Positions 35,709-48,577 of a stretch of 64,000 bases of DNA are shown piece by piece. The DNA is from Apoderus coryli. Lineage: Eukaryota; Arthropoda; Insecta; Coleoptera; Attelabidae. Position 1 is the first letter of the stretch; every line of letters begins with the position of its first letter. The stretch lies in contig OU452208.1 in the NCBI GenBank assembly GCA_911728435.2, forward strand, positions 9,796,001 to 9,860,000, given 5' to 3'. Position numbers and translations under genes: made by a program. The notes beneath the pieces are model-generated. The model did not search any database. It had not been told where the DNA came from and was given only the letters and a program-made list of their open reading frames with translations.

Positions 35709-36940
35709 TATACAAATATTATCCCGAAATTTTGTTAGCTCCGACAGTGGCCTCCATTGTATATAAAATCAAATTTTCTGGAAAAGACGTATTTTATTTC
35801 AATAAATACAATTAAATGTTGTTTTATTTATGGTTTCTGGTCATTCTTATTCCGTTCTGACTGCTATAAAACCCGTGATGATGCGATATACCTATATAAA
35901 ACGGGTTCAAATGAAGTGTACTGAGATATACCTATAATATATTAAGCCCATTAAGAATCCAGTCGGAGATCTCGATAAAGGACGTGTTGTAAATGTACCG
36001 AAGACCGACCGACCCGGGCGCGACCATCTGCATTTCTTGAGGCCGACACCGAGACTCAATAATCCGCTCTTGTAATATTCGTATCTGTTTCTGTGCACTA
36101 CACGAGGCCATGCAAAGTGCAAAAATGGATTACACTCTTGGCAGCAGCCTTTTAACCTTTCATATAGCGGGACTGGTATATAATATGCATCCCAATAGCG
36201 TCACATTTAAGTACTTTCGGAGTTGGTGTATTTAATATATTATTGCATTACACGCAAATTCAATTGAACCTGTATGGGCTGTTTTCCCACTTAAATCAAT
36301 AATAATGGTAACATGTTATTTCCTGGTGGACAGACCATTGTATACAATTAGATTAGAACTTCTCTTATAAACATAAAACTCTTCAATCTGCTTCTGCACT
36401 TTATTTAGATAGGTGTGCTAAATAGTCGAGGGATATTCAAATTTATCTGGGAATGTCGCTGTACTCACTTATTAATGAAGTAAGTCTCCAACATGTCTTC
36501 ATAGTTCCCTTCATTTAGCCAGTTCCACACGTTTGTTCGATCATATCGTTGCTCCTCTTTATTTAGGTACTATCACTCAATAAAATATATTGTGAGCCCC
36601 AAAAAACCGTAGCCTTCTCTCCAGGTTTCCTGGATCTTTTGTTTTGTGTGGTGCAGTGGTGGCAGGTTAATACGGTCTTAAACATCATTTTCTTCTTCTT
36701 CATAGCGATTCAAGACATTATCTTGTGCCTCGATAAGGAGACGTGAATCTCTTGCTAATATTTTGCTGTGCTGATGCTTCGATATAATGGTTTCGGCACC
36801 TACAACACTAATATCCATCACTGACATAATCGTCCTATAAATATTTTTTATTCAAGGCTGGCATGTTATTTTCACTGATGCTCGTTGCAAAACGCAATTC
36901 ATTATGCACAGATCTCAACTTTTTTGCCACTATCAAACAC
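35709..36940. other. Stretch without a recognised gene
   Basis: No family motif is visible. The GC-richer patch at 35950-36110 carries a 71-codon minus-strand frame (35907-36122) without known features. Confidence 0.35.
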
Positions 36941-36959
36941 AGGCTTAATTCATCAGAAT

Positions 36960-37440
36960 TCCCTCGCTAACGCGTATGAATTACTCCAACTCAAGGATTT
37001 CTGTTGTGAACCCTAAGATGGCTCCTCGAGCCGCAAACGTTGTCACAAAATTAACACACCCCCATGCACCGGCTGTTGTAGGTGCGCTGTCCCATTCTAA
37101 AAAGGACGGTTCAGTCGCAAGGGCAGGACACGAGCTGCTCCACAGTCCCCAATCCTGAAGCTGAACGGCCATCACACACTCGCCGGTTTGTCACTAGAAG
37201 TTTCCAGATCACACAATGCTGCTCCGAAGGGCTTTTGATGTTGACTTTGGACTTCTCTGTCGTTGGTATAATTCTTTTTAACGTAACGTAATGGTACTGC
37301 ACATCAGCAATCACACGACCTCTAACAGAAACTGAAGTCCGACCCAATGGCATCGTATCTACGACGTTTGGTGGCTCCAGCACTGCTCCAATCTGTTGCT
37401 GAGGTGTCAATGGATGGTGGCTTGACATCCTAGACGACGC
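36960..37440 (-). pseudogene. Unidentified GC-richer coding-like block
   Basis: Two overlapping minus-strand frames are open for 105 codons (37428 to 37111) and 64 codons (37175 to 36981). They read as if one protein had been split by a frameshift near 37150. The text includes MSSHHPLTPQQQIGAVLEPP and GAWGCVNFVTTFAARGAILG. Base composition is clearly richer in G and C than the flanks. I do not recognise the family. The frame ends LELE-stop in a 35-bp word (36961-36995) that recurs at 46701-46737. A retroelement or an old viral insertion are possibilities. Confidence 0.35.
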
Positions 37441-37757
37441 TCAAGGGCATGGGATGGAGCCCCTCTGGTGCGACGCATAACGAGATTAAAGTCGTCCATT
37501 TAGGTGTAAATAGCAGTGTTGCGGCTACAGGCATTACGGCTCGCCAAGAGTGCTGTGGCAGAGACGTCATTCTCTGGCCTGATCTTACCTAAAGTGGCAT
37601 TAGCGACCCCTGTCTCTCGTTTTCTAGAACCTTCACTTAATTTCACGCGTTCATTTATTATTTATTATAATTACACTTTGCCCAACAAGGATAATTCTCG
37701 CTCACTAATAGCTCTATTAGAGTTGCGAACGCATGTATTTGGGCAAATTTCGAAGTT

Positions 37758-38000
37758 TTTATACGGTACAGCCTAAACCGTAATAGATAGAGCGAAACTA
37801 AGTGACACGTCACGTTCGATTTTTTTGAGCTTAGTTTAATGCCGTAATCGGAGGGCGGCTAACTTAATTAGTTTTCTTTATACAGGGATTTTCATTTTTT
37901 GTCATTTTCTTTTTTCCTTTATATTTCGGTTGTTATTAGAGCTATGGGAAAAGTGTTTTAATAAAAGTTAGAGATAATTTGATGCTTAATGCAGTGGCAT
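37758..38000 (+). repeat. Dispersed repeat, copy 2 (pair at 24047)
   Basis: Starts GGTACAGCCTAAACCGTAAT and matches 24047-24290 along most of its length, with a TA-CAGGGATTTTC motif in the middle. Confidence 0.75.
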
Positions 38001-38599
38001 ATAAGGATTTTTTTTCGAAGTCGAATTGTTCAAGATATTGCTACTAACTTTGTTTGCTTAAATGGGACACCCTATATATTAAAGCGTCAGTAGCTTCCAA
38101 ATTTCATTCCCTTTACAACCAGACATGTATGACAAGTAGCTACACATTTAGTGAAACTTAATAAAAATAAATAAAAACCATATCTTATGCATGTTTGCAA
38201 ATAAATTCAAATCATAAGAAATGCTTAATGATGTTATAATTGTTTCAATGATTGATTGAACACAAGAAAAATGCTAATGTTGCAGCTGAAACGTGCTGCA
38301 ACTGATGCCCAGAAACAACACAGCATTATTATAGAAAAATATTTGGAAGGTTAAAAGAAAACTTTATTAATTATGGATCATTTACAAAATTCAGACCTAA
38401 AACGTATGATTAAACATATTCAGAAGAAATAAGTGTTAATGTTATTGCAGCTGAAATTGATAATCTGACAATTTTAAGTGTGGTAGAAAAAAAAATTAAA
38501 ATAAAACTAAACTGATCTGAGTGAATGTTCAAAATGTTGTGCCTTATTTCGAATATACATATCACACCTCTTATCTTATCTTATAAATTCTAATAGCCT

Positions 38600-38885
38600 T
38601 ATAAACATGAATGTTTGAAACTGAATTTATACATTGCCTGAAATTTTATTAATTAATTAATAGTATGACTTTTATTGTAAACTTTATCTTTTAGATGTCC
38701 TCATAAAAAAAATCACATGGTGTTATATCTGGAGAACGAGCGGGCCACCTATCTGGACCGTTAGTGCTCATCCAATTATTGACAAAATTTGTAAACAATA
38801 TTTCCCTTAAATTTCTATTGTTATGCGGTGGTACGCCACCTTGCTGGAAAAATACATTTCTTCGCCAAATTTTCAAATAGCAGTA
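38600..38885 (-). pseudogene. Mariner-like transposase C-terminal half
   Basis: The minus strand reads NVFFQQGGVPPHNN (second catalytic block, with the aspartate changed to glycine in QQGG), then DRWPARSPDITPCDFF (third block) and GHLKDKVYNKSHTIN. It is truncated at both ends and has a frameshift after CDFF. The changed catalytic residue alone would abolish activity. Confidence 0.8.
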
Positions 38886-39289
38886 GGGGTCTAGTGATCA
38901 TTTTAAAGCATTTTTTATCTGCTTTACAACGATAGGTTACTTTTGATATTTGCCCCCATAATTCTCCAGAAAACTGTGTTTGGAATTCTATTTCGTTACG
39001 CAGGTCATATATTTTTGATTATATTATATCTTGTCGGGAAAGTTTCGGGATGACACACCCGATTTTTTTATAATACGCGACAATACAGTTTTACTTGCAG
39101 TTGATCGTGATTGTTTTAGCAATAATTGTTTAAATATCCATCCACATACCTACAGCAATAATAATAATATCCAGCAAAAGTAAACAATACCTATATGACA
39201 TCTAATTTTAAAAGCAAATATCAAAAGCAGAAAATGTCACGGACACAAAGTGAAAGATAGCTTTTGTTGTAACAATTAGTAAACTGCAC

Positions 39290-39680
39290 ATACAGGGTGA
39301 TTGCGGCTCCATAGTACCTTAGAAGTTTTGGGAAAAGTAACCATACCATTGTTTTGAAAATTTAAGTAATTACTATTTTAGTTTACCGCTTCTTTATCCC
39401 TATCCTCAACTGTTTTTGAATAAATAATTTATTTTGAATTTTTTGGACCAAAACCAGGTCTCTGGAAAATATTCGCCATATTGTCAGTTGAATTGACAGA
39501 AGCTTGAATGTTGGTTGGTAGTTCAATAACATCTTAAGAGTATCAACAATCTTGCGAGATTGACGCACTTGGTTACAGGGTGGTCGCAAATTACTGTAGT
39601 ATGCTCTACTATTAAAACTAGACATATCTACAAACGGAAGTATAGCTTGTCTTACAAGAAAATTTAATGACAAAAAAAGG
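39290..39680. other. Two transposon-like CAGGGTG termini
   Basis: TA/CAGGGTGATTGCGG near 39291 and CAGGGTGGTCGCAAATT near 39576 are both of the common terminus type of this window. I could not pair them into one element. Confidence 0.4.
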
Positions 39681-39964
39681 TAACAGAAATATTACTTTTA
39701 CACCTAAATATAGAGAGCTATTCGGGCCTCGAGGGGAACAGTTTATAACTATTAAATATTGCAGCCTTGAACCTAACTTAATAATATATTTTTATTATTA
39801 TAAAATGTTTTCATTTCATATTTTCATTAAAATTTTTGTTAAGTAAACTATAGGCAGATACAATAAAAAATTATACAAATTTACGAAATAATGGTTTGTT
39901 AATAATTATCACATAGTATGTTAATTGAACAGGATGTACCTATTTATATGAAAATAAAACCTGC

Positions 39965-40400
39965 TGCTGAACGTGGCCTAGGAACTAGATACGTAAATTG
40001 TTGAATCTAGGTGGAATTACCAATTTTTTGAGAATTGTTAATACAGAAAATACTTTAAAAATATCCCTATGAGAGGGAAACAATCGGTGGGAAATTTGAG
40101 GTTAGGAAGTAAATTGGCTGTCAAATGATGAAATGTAAAGAATTGAGCTGTCTTCATTTGACATTTATTTAGTGAAAAGTTGGGAAATTTTAACCGTGGA
40201 ACAAAGAATTTTAATTGTGACAATGTATAATCAAAATGATGAAAATTCACTTCGTAAAATTCGAGCGCAGCTTTTCCTCGTAATCAGGCTCCTTCTATTT
40301 ATATGAAAAAAAAAACGTCGTGGCCTAGGCACTAGATACGTAAATTGTTGAACCTAGGTGGGTGGAATTACCAATTTTCCATTCGTGTTTACGAGGTTTG
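39965..40400 (+). repeat. Direct repeat pair around a transposase N-terminus
   Basis: The word GGCCTAGG-ACTAGATACGTAAATTG followed by a CTAGGTGG...AATTACCAATTTT stretch occurs near 39974-40026 and again near 40320-40378. Between them the plus strand reads TVEQRILIVTMYNQNDENSL (about 40193-40255), the start of a mariner-family transposase. A related block (AATTGTTAATACAGAAAATA) recurs near 41018. Confidence 0.55.
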
Positions 40401-42124
40401 ACTATTAAATAATGAGCCTGATGCTTCTACAAAAGTCTGTATGCGCCTAAGCCAAATGACAGACACCTGTATTGGACCAAGCCTCTCTATTCTTCGCATA
40501 TGCCGGAATATCGTAAGAGTAGAATCCACTAGATTCTTGAAAACATTTTAGGCGAATTGACCCTTTCGACCTAAATACTACACCAGATCTTCAGATTGTT
40601 CTACATTGTAGTTTCTCCATAAGCGATCGAGACCCTTCCCGGTGGGACACCCGGTCTATATTCCATTTTCCTTGGTTGTCTTGTAAATATCTATTACAGT
40701 ATTTCTTGCTGCTGAAAATGCCGACGAGTTATAAACACGAAACAACATCAAATGGTAGCAAATGCAGAAAAAGTAATTTACATTTTGCCATTGAATATCT
40801 AAACAAAACAGTTCTTCTATGTATGCTGCTACTCAAAGCTATGGAGTATCACATAGAAAATCACTGGAAAATAGAATCGGTAAAAACTATTTTAGAACGT
40901 AAAAAGTCTCAAGTTCCGTGAACGGTTGATGGTGTGTTGCAACCTTTTCAAAACACCCGGATGTACCTACACAAATTTCTATTTACTGAAGGACAGTTTT
41001 AAAAATAAATAACTGAGAATTGTTAATACAGAAAATAGTTTAAAAATATCTCTATGAGAAGGAAATACTTGTTACAGTTGTAAAGGAACATTTCTTCCAC
41101 ATGCCTGTGCGCTTTCAAAGGAAAATATCCAGAGGTAATGAGCTCTAGACAGAAACTGCTCTATCTGCAGTTTGAAGAAAGAGTCTATTCTAATATAGAA
41201 TTTGATAAATCAAAGAGTGTGTGAATAACACTTTATTTGTCGCTACAACCCGGGAACAGACTCGATAGATGTCGGGAAATGTTGGATGAAAACCTGAATA
41301 TATGACTTTGACACTTAAATATGGAGAGCTCTTAGTGACTCGAGGACAACAGTTTTACTATACTTTGGAAACACGTTTTAGAATATTAAAAATAAACACA
41401 AATGTATGTCGCTTCATCGTATTAAGTCGCCGGCCCCGGAATGTCACACGCCTTATGCCTAGTACCATCTAGTACAGAATTATGTGGGTTTACAATATTT
41501 CATTTCTTGTAACAATAATTACAGATCCTATTATCAGATGTTATACTCTACAGTGTCTTCTATTATGAGTATGTCTCGAAGTACCTATATAACCTACAAC
41601 TCATATGTACCAGTGAACAAAATAAGCAAATAAAAAATTAAAACCTCTTTTTGTTTCGTTTTTTTTTTTATTCGGAGGAGATGGCAAGTGAAACATGAAA
41701 AACCAGCCTTCCAGTCATCGGCATCTAAATGACTGCATTCGATGATAATAATAGCCCCGTACGCAAAGCCTTCTTTATGTATGTGTGTCGTCTCTTGTCT
41801 TTTTTGGTTTATTGCGCGTATACTTGGAAAAATAAATGCAAAAGAAGATTAGGTTGGTACACTGCTGGCAGACAGTGTCTCCACTGGGAAACACCGATTC
41901 ACAATCTATAAAATATTCAGTCTATTACGCAGATTCAATTCAATGTATAGCGCCATAATCAGCCATCTTCAGGTTTTTCGATGCTACAGCTTTGTATGGC
42001 TCTTAATAATAATCGTCTTGTTGAGCAAATTTAAAGAGGAAAATCAAGGCGAAGATTAGCATAATGCCAAGGATTAATGTACATTAATCTTTGATAATGC
42101 TATTCCGAGCCCTAAGTCTTACAT
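40401..42124. other. Stretch without a recognised gene
   Basis: An 81-codon frame at 40676-40921 and a 60-codon frame at 41729-41911 have no family features. Words such as AAATATGGAGAGCTC with a GACTCGAGGACAACAG stretch near 41315-41350 resemble the edge of the CAGA-tailed repeat family. Confidence 0.35.
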
Positions 42125-43446
42125 ACATAGATAAGAATGGGATAGCATTGGATCTTGGAAACGCTAGGAGTTAAAATGGCGGTGAAATTAGAGAAAATTT
42201 TTACAATTGAAACACCTTTTTGTTGTATTTATATGCTTTAATCATAAATATATTAGATTTGGTCAGGATTTTTAAATAAAATGCACTAATTACTTAATAA
42301 TAAAAATAATAATCTATTCGCACCAAATCGCACCATTAATGTCTTTATTTTTAATTAATTCTATCTATCTAAACTATCAACTGTCATGTCAAAAATACTA
42401 CATACTAGAGATGGGTATTATTAGGTTATTATAATATTAGTGAGGAGCTAACATTTTAAATGGTGTTTTCACAAGTAAAATAACTTTAGCCGTTTTGGAG
42501 AATTTTTTAAAACATTATTTTTTGCGAGTTTTTATTTAATTCTGACATTATTTTTACAGATATAAAAAAAATAAAAGCACTTTATGGTTAGTATTTTTGG
42601 AGGAAAATAAGACAGCGTTTACAAATTTTCGCTACGACAAAAAACCATCATGAACTTGGGTTTTTTAAATACGACCCTAGATTTTTTATTGTTAAATTTA
42701 AAGCCATATTCAATTAGGTGGTATAGCACACCTAATGATTTAAATAAGTTTTTAGTGTTTTTAGCTGTTATTTAAAATTATTCAAGAAAAATCGCCATAG
42801 TTTGGCACTTATTTTGCGTAAAACAATCATCTGAGAAAGGCGCTTTTTTAAAACTTCAAAAAGCACAAAAATTTCAACTAAATTTAAAAAACCGTGTACA
42901 GAATAAAATGTTGTATTGAGACAGAAATAAATTGTCATATAATAATACATCATTGGACGAAAGAATGTTTTTGCAAGACCTCTGCATTCAATCAGTTAAG
43001 TGCCAAATTTTGGCGATTTTTCTTCAATAATTTGAAATATCAGCTAAAAACACTGAAAACTTATTTAAACCATTACATGTGATATACCAACTATTTCTGA
43101 ATTGAAAATTGCTTTATTTAACAATAAAAAATCCAGGACCGTATTGAAAAAAAAAATAATGATGATGATGGTTTTTCTAAAACGAAACGCCGTAGTGGAA
43201 ATTTGTAAACGCTATTTTGTTCTCCTCAAAAAGTAAACAATGAGAAAATACTTTTAATTTCTTTATATCTGTAAAAATAATGTCAAAAATAAATAAAAAC
43301 TAAAATCGCAACAAATCGTTTTGTCAAAAATTACTTTTTAGAACACCATTCAAATTGTACAACTTTTCACTAATTTAACCGACATTGTAAGTTCTACCGT
43401 TTCCAAGATTTCAAGGCTATCCCATTCTTATCTTGGACACAGTGTA
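42125..43446. mobile_element. 1.3-kb fold-back element (family of the 5001 MITE)
   Basis: The ends AGATAAGAATGGGATAGC (42129) and GCTATCCCATTCTTATCTT (43416-43434) are inverted copies, followed inward by TCTTGGAAACG / CGTTTCCAAGA. Further inside, 42475-42850 is inverted at 42985-43390 (for example TCTGACATTATTTTTACAGA against TCTGTAAAAATAATGTCA). Most of the element can therefore fold into one long hairpin. It has no coding capacity. Confidence 0.8.
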
Positions 43447-43660
43447 TAGAGTGTGTTCCAAAAAAAACGCGGCAATATTTACGGAGTTGATTTCTCAGGT
43501 TATTTTATGAAAAGAAGTTCCCATAAATATACGTCCGGAAATGCAAGGTACAAGGTGTTAAAGTTTTTTTTTATTCAGTCAGACATCTCTTTACCGATTT
43601 CTTTGAAATTTGGCAGCGTTGTTCCTAGAAATAGGGAGCTTATATGGCCCTAACTAACTC
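43447..43660 (+). repeat. Dispersed repeat (inverted copy at 53990-54330)
   Basis: Begins AGAGTGTGTTCCAAAAAAAA and includes GTTCCCATAAATATACGTC and TTTCTTTGAAATTTGGCAGC. The reverse complement is found at about 53990-54330, next to a CCCCCTGTATAA end. It lies directly against the fold-back element at 42125-43446. Confidence 0.7.
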
Positions 43661-44139
43661 TTATAATCTCAACAGCTCCCCGAGAAAACCCGTAAAACTT
43701 TAGTTTGAGAAATCCAATGCCACCGCAGGGCCACATGCTGATGATTATCCACATGCCGAACAATGGTATCAGTAACATGTAGCAAAGTTGAGGAGAGAAG
43801 CTAGTTTACCATAACCTTTTATCACACAGTCCCAATGACGATTCTCCTGCTAATTTGTGATACCAGCTTCTCCTCTGTGATGAGTAGAGGTCTAAGAGCG
43901 AGATCTGATTATGTCGGACGCGCTTTCGAAGTCAAGTAAGGTATAACGAGCTTACAGCCGAAATATCATTGTACCACGACCATGATGACGAGGTTGGTGA
44001 TTTCAAAATGTATGGGCAGGGTCCCATAGAAAATCTACGTTAAATTGGTCAGCAAGTCTTCCTTCATTAGTGCGGATTCACCGCTAATTTCATCATTGGT
44101 ATATACTTTTTTGAGCAAATAAAGAATATACAGGCTATA
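43661..44139. other. Stretch without a recognised gene
   Basis: Moderately GC-rich, no open frame or repeat that I can identify. Confidence 0.35.
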
Positions 44140-45855
44140 CAGGGTGATTCATTATGGTTGCAACAAACGAAAACTAGGGATTCCTGAAAACAATTCAAGC
44201 ATTTTTTGCCATTGAACCCATGTCCGCAAATGCTTCGTTATCGAGATACAGTGTGTCCAAATTTATTGGTCAAATTAGCTTTTTTGTTCTTTGCTCATAA
44301 ACTAGCTAACCGATTTTGATAAAATTTTACATGCATGTGGGGACTGATAACCTAAAATAATCTGCATTATTTTGACTTTCATTAACTGTTCATTGGCGTA
44401 GATATTGGGGGCATTTGGGTAAATTTTACACATAAATTAATTAAAGACAACTTTGACAAGCTTCATTATTTCAAATTATTACTTTTTTAACAAGATGTTG
44501 TGGTTTCCTCCATTTTTATGGAACGTTAACCGATAAATTGCAAATGAATGGTAAATTTAAATCAAAATAACGTTTACCAGAAAACAAAATGAAAAATCAA
44601 AGTTGCCGTGGAATTAATAATAACAAATTGCTTATCAACAAATTTCAAGGCCTATCAGTACAATTAAAAATTTAACAATAAACAAACTAAACTCAAAATT
44701 AAAATAAGAAAATTCATAACAACTTTTCAAATTGCCCTCCATTGACAGTAATGCACATTCTACATTTTGCAACTAATGAATTTGTTCGTTTCTTATTTCC
44801 CTCGCAGCATCATGAACTCTCTCCAGTATTTGGTTTTCATTTATAATTGGAACACTGTAAACCAATTGTTTCATGTACCGCCATAAAAAGAGGTCGGGCG
44901 GATTCAGATCCGGTGATCTTGGAGGCCACTCAATGGGACCTCCCAAGCCAATCCAATTGTTTCCAAACAGTTGATTTAAAATTTCTGTTACTTGTCTACC
45001 ACGATGCTTATTTTCGGATCGTATAAAACTAAATCTACTATGTTATCTTCAGTTTGAATATTTAAACGATGTGGTCATTCCCTAACTCTAGGTAAAATGC
45101 TCCCTGTCGTTCTAAGCCTGTTAAATGTAGTCGTAAATGTTTTGTGATATGGATGACGTCTATTATCATACCTAATTTGGTATTCTCGGGGCCGCTGCTC
45201 TTTCATTTGCATTGCACAAACCATAACAAAACACCATATCTGCATAGTCTTCAATTGAAAACACTCATTTTAATTTAGAAAAAAACATTCGCAATATTAA
45301 AAACAACTACGAAATAATAAAACAATTTTATCTAATTTATATTTTTTGCTGTCAAAGTTTTTTTTTTTAATGTTGCGACATTCGTTTTCCATGCCAACTT
45401 TGAGTTTTCATTTGGTTTTGTGGTAAACGTTATTTTGATTTAGACCTACCATTAACTTACAATTTACCGGTTTCCATAAAAATGGTAGAAATTACAACAT
45501 CGACGTAACTAACTTTTTTGTAGCATATAAGTTGCTCTTTTTAAAAAGGTAATAATTTAAAATAATGAAGCTTGTCAAAGCTGTCTTTAATTAATTTATG
45601 TGTAAAATTTACCCAAATGCCCCCTATATCTACGCCAATGGACAGTTAATGAAAGTCAAAGTAATGCAGATTATTTTAGGTTATCATGCATGTAAAATTT
45701 TGTCAAAATCCGTTAGCTAGTTTTTGAGAAATGAACATAAAAGTTAATTTGACCACGAAATTTGGACACCCTGTACCTCGATAACGAAGCATTTGCTTAA
45801 ATTACTTTCAGGAATCCCCAGTTTTCGTTTGTTGCAAGCATAATGAATCTCCCTG
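44140..45855 (-). mobile_element. Mariner-family element with ~470-bp terminal inverted repeats
   Basis: The left end CAGGGTGATTCATTATG (44140) and the right end CATAATGAATCTCCCTG (finishing 45855) are inverted copies, and both are bordered by TA. The arms match over about 470 bp (to about 44612 and from about 45386), including CAACAAACGAAAAC and the GATAACGAAGCAT-type words. The interior holds an antisense transposase relic (44730-45260) with WPPRSPDLNPPDLFLWRYMK. The element is 1716 bp. Such long inverted repeats are unusual for classic mariners (about 30 bp) but known in some Tc1/mariner relatives. The two arms have diverged, so it is not recent. Confidence 0.88.
44730..45260 (-). pseudogene. 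Transposase relic inside the long-TIR element
   Basis: The minus strand has PIEWPPRSPDLNPPDLFLWR (third catalytic block) at about 44875-44945. C-terminal to it lies a region matching a VYSVPIINENQILERVHDAA-like reading. The N-terminal part is too decayed to follow, and there are stops between the pieces. Confidence 0.7.
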
Positions 45856-47631
45856 TAGTTTGTTTATGATCACTTTTGCTTAAGTAGAAATTAACCACAA
45901 ATTCAGTCAGTAGTAATAACGGCAAAGTTTTTATTTGAATAGAAAATTGTTAAATTGAAAATATTTTTTTTTAACAAATCTTTGTTTTCGATAATCGTTT
46001 CACTTTGATTCTTAGTGCTATTAACTCGCACGCTCTGATTTCTCAAGAGTCACGTTTAAAATGGAATGCCAACTAGGTACATCCACAATAATTATTACAA
46101 CTGTAGCCTGTGTACTAGTTACTACATTTAAATTCTTCCAATTTTGAAATTTGACACACAGTAATTGAACCACCATGTATATTATACGCATACAGGGTTA
46201 AATATATGATATATTATTGGATGTATAAATAATACATGTTGGCAGACAGCTACTAAAACTCGATTTCAGTTAATGTCAAATGTGGAAACAGACATTTTCT
46301 TCTTTTTCTCCATAAGTTTTATATATTACCTCATTCTACTATGTTTTTTGTTATCTATACACCTATAGCTTTCTCCTAGACATACATAAATATATTCTCA
46401 ACCATTTATTATCTGTAAACAAGGATGGTCATTTATAAGGATAACAGCGGATAAAATATACAATAAAGTAGTTAAACTTAGAGTTACCTATTCCTATTAA
46501 AATACAGCAGGGACGGCTAAGATTTTTATTGCCGAATGAAAACAAATAAGCGCCATGATGTGAGATAATTTATAATAATAGAGTTTTCTTGTTGCAAAAT
46601 AAGAGCTTACCTAACTATAAATAATTAAAAATTTTATATTTCTGGCTAGGGCATGCTCAGGCTATGCCAGAGGAAGGAATACTTGCAATTTTTTAGTCAG
46701 CATTCACTCGCTAACGAGTATGTATTACTCCAACTCAGGGAGGTAGGTGGGGACGGGCCCCTCTCCCCCTAAAAACACTTTTAATATTTACATTTTTTAT
46801 TCATTTCGAGATATATGGCCAATTTTAACTATCTTATAATTGTTATTAATTTTTAAGCAAGTTTTGAATAGGAGGCATCGAATATTAAATCAAAATAAAA
46901 TTTGCTTTTTATTACCACAGAACAAAAAACTAAAAGAAATCAGCACAGTAAAAATACATTGAATATCGTAAAAGCCTGCTACTAGTTGCATTACGTTACA
47001 TTACCTCGGCAGTTTTTCATTTCCAAACCTATTTTATTGATTTTTTCCAAATGGTTAAATCAGCTCTGGATCAGTTTACTCAAAATGCCGGTTGATTTGA
47101 ATCAACTGAACTGAAGAAACAGTGTAGGTCTTCATGTTAAAGTTATTTACTAAGTACATCTCTGCAGAACAAAACTACATGGTCTGCATTATAATAATAT
47201 ATAAGTATAAAAACAGTTAAGAAATTCTGATATGTACTTTGAATTTTGAAAAGGCTACTTACTTAACTAATACATAATATAACATGCCTGAGATATTTTA
47301 ATTGGTGTGGTATTATATCAGGCATATCACTATTTTGTTTCTGTTATTGAATTTAAAAACACGAATAAATAAATAAATTTCCTAGGCATACAGTTCTAAC
47401 AGAATAACCAATAATATCAGAAAATAATTCTAGCCAATTTGTCTTGATATTTAAAACTGATATAAATATACAGTTTTGAGTTGTAGGTTAGTAAGATTTT
47501 TTGCACACATGAAATTCTACTCAAAAAGGAATAAACATTGTTTGAAAGCCAGAATACCTAATGTCAGTTTCGTTTTTCGATTATATAAAAATAATAGTCC
47601 GTTCTTTATTTACAACATGACGAACACCAAT
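45856..47631. other. Stretch without a recognised gene
   Basis: AT-rich. It contains a 35-bp word at 46701-46737 shared with 36961-36995, and a TA-CAGGGTTAAATA motif near 46193. No reading frame could be assigned. Confidence 0.4.
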
Positions 47632-48401
47632 TAAATGGTGTGTCTTGATCCTAAATTAACCTGGGAGAGTCATGTTCGAGAACTTGGGTGCTCGCTGTCC
47701 AGGGTCATATATCTCATTAGAAGGCTTGCGCAGAGTGTTTCAATCGCCAGTCTGTTGACGGTATATCATGGTTATTTTGTTTCCCGTATGTCGTATGGTA
47801 TTTTGAACTGGGGACATAGTTCCCATGCAATGAAAATCTTCAAGCTACAGAGGAGATGTTTACGTACAATGTTGGGGCTCGGTTGGAGTGACTGCTGTAA
47901 AAAGTATTTTGTTGAACACGGACTACTTACTTTGCCTTCCTTGTACATCTTAAACTGTCTTGGCTACATTCGAACCAATGCCTCGCATTTTACTCTTCAC
48001 TCTGATATGCATAATTATGGTACACGAAATCGCAATGACATATTGCCTGAATTTCACCGCCTATTGAGGACTAGGAAAGGTTCTGACTATTATTGTGTTA
48101 AATTTTATAATAAGCTGCCGTCTCACATAAAGAACCTTGGTGAAGTCCAGTTTAACAAAAGTATTAAAACATTTTTGATATCTCAAGCTTTTTATACCTT
48201 TGAGGACTATTTCAGAAGCGATATTGTAAGATTTTTATAGATTTTAGTTTGTTTTATGTTGTTGCTATTTTAATTTGTTTGTAAGCCTTTCTTTGTTGCT
48301 GTAACTTTGATTAATTTTTGTTATTTTTTTGACGTACTATACATGTTATGTAACATAAGATGGTGAATAAATATATCTATCTATATATCTATCTATCTAT
48401 A
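47632..48401 (+). mobile_element. 5'-truncated LINE with (ATCT)n tail
   Basis: A 201-codon frame (47635-48240) is the C-terminal part of a non-LTR reverse transcriptase. It begins LDPKLTWESHVRELGCSLSR, then AQSVSIASLLTVYHGYFVSR and MSYGILNWGHSS, and ends with NYGTRNRNDILPEFHRLLRT and VKFYNKLPSHIKNL. This layout is typical of jockey/CR1-type LINEs. The 3' UTR of about 130 bp ends in an ATCT microsatellite (48371-48400), the usual 3' tail of such elements. The frame is intact to its natural stop, so the copy is relatively young. The RT catalytic part and endonuclease are missing by 5' truncation. The ATG at 47635 is simply the first internal methionine. Confidence 0.87.
48371..48400 (+). repeat. 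(ATCT)n microsatellite tail
   Basis: About seven slightly imperfect ATCT copies closing the LINE 3' end. Confidence 0.9.
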
Positions 48402-48577
48402 AATGATACTTATCTAGGCCACCACATTAAAGCGCAATGAGCTTTTGCAACTGTGTGCAATGCATAAAAGTGACCTTGAGATAATTTAGCTATCAATACA
48501 AAATTTCTAGAGATAATTCGAGATAATAAAATTTACTAAATTTTATTTTAGAATTGAAGATGTATTAGTTCCTTATA

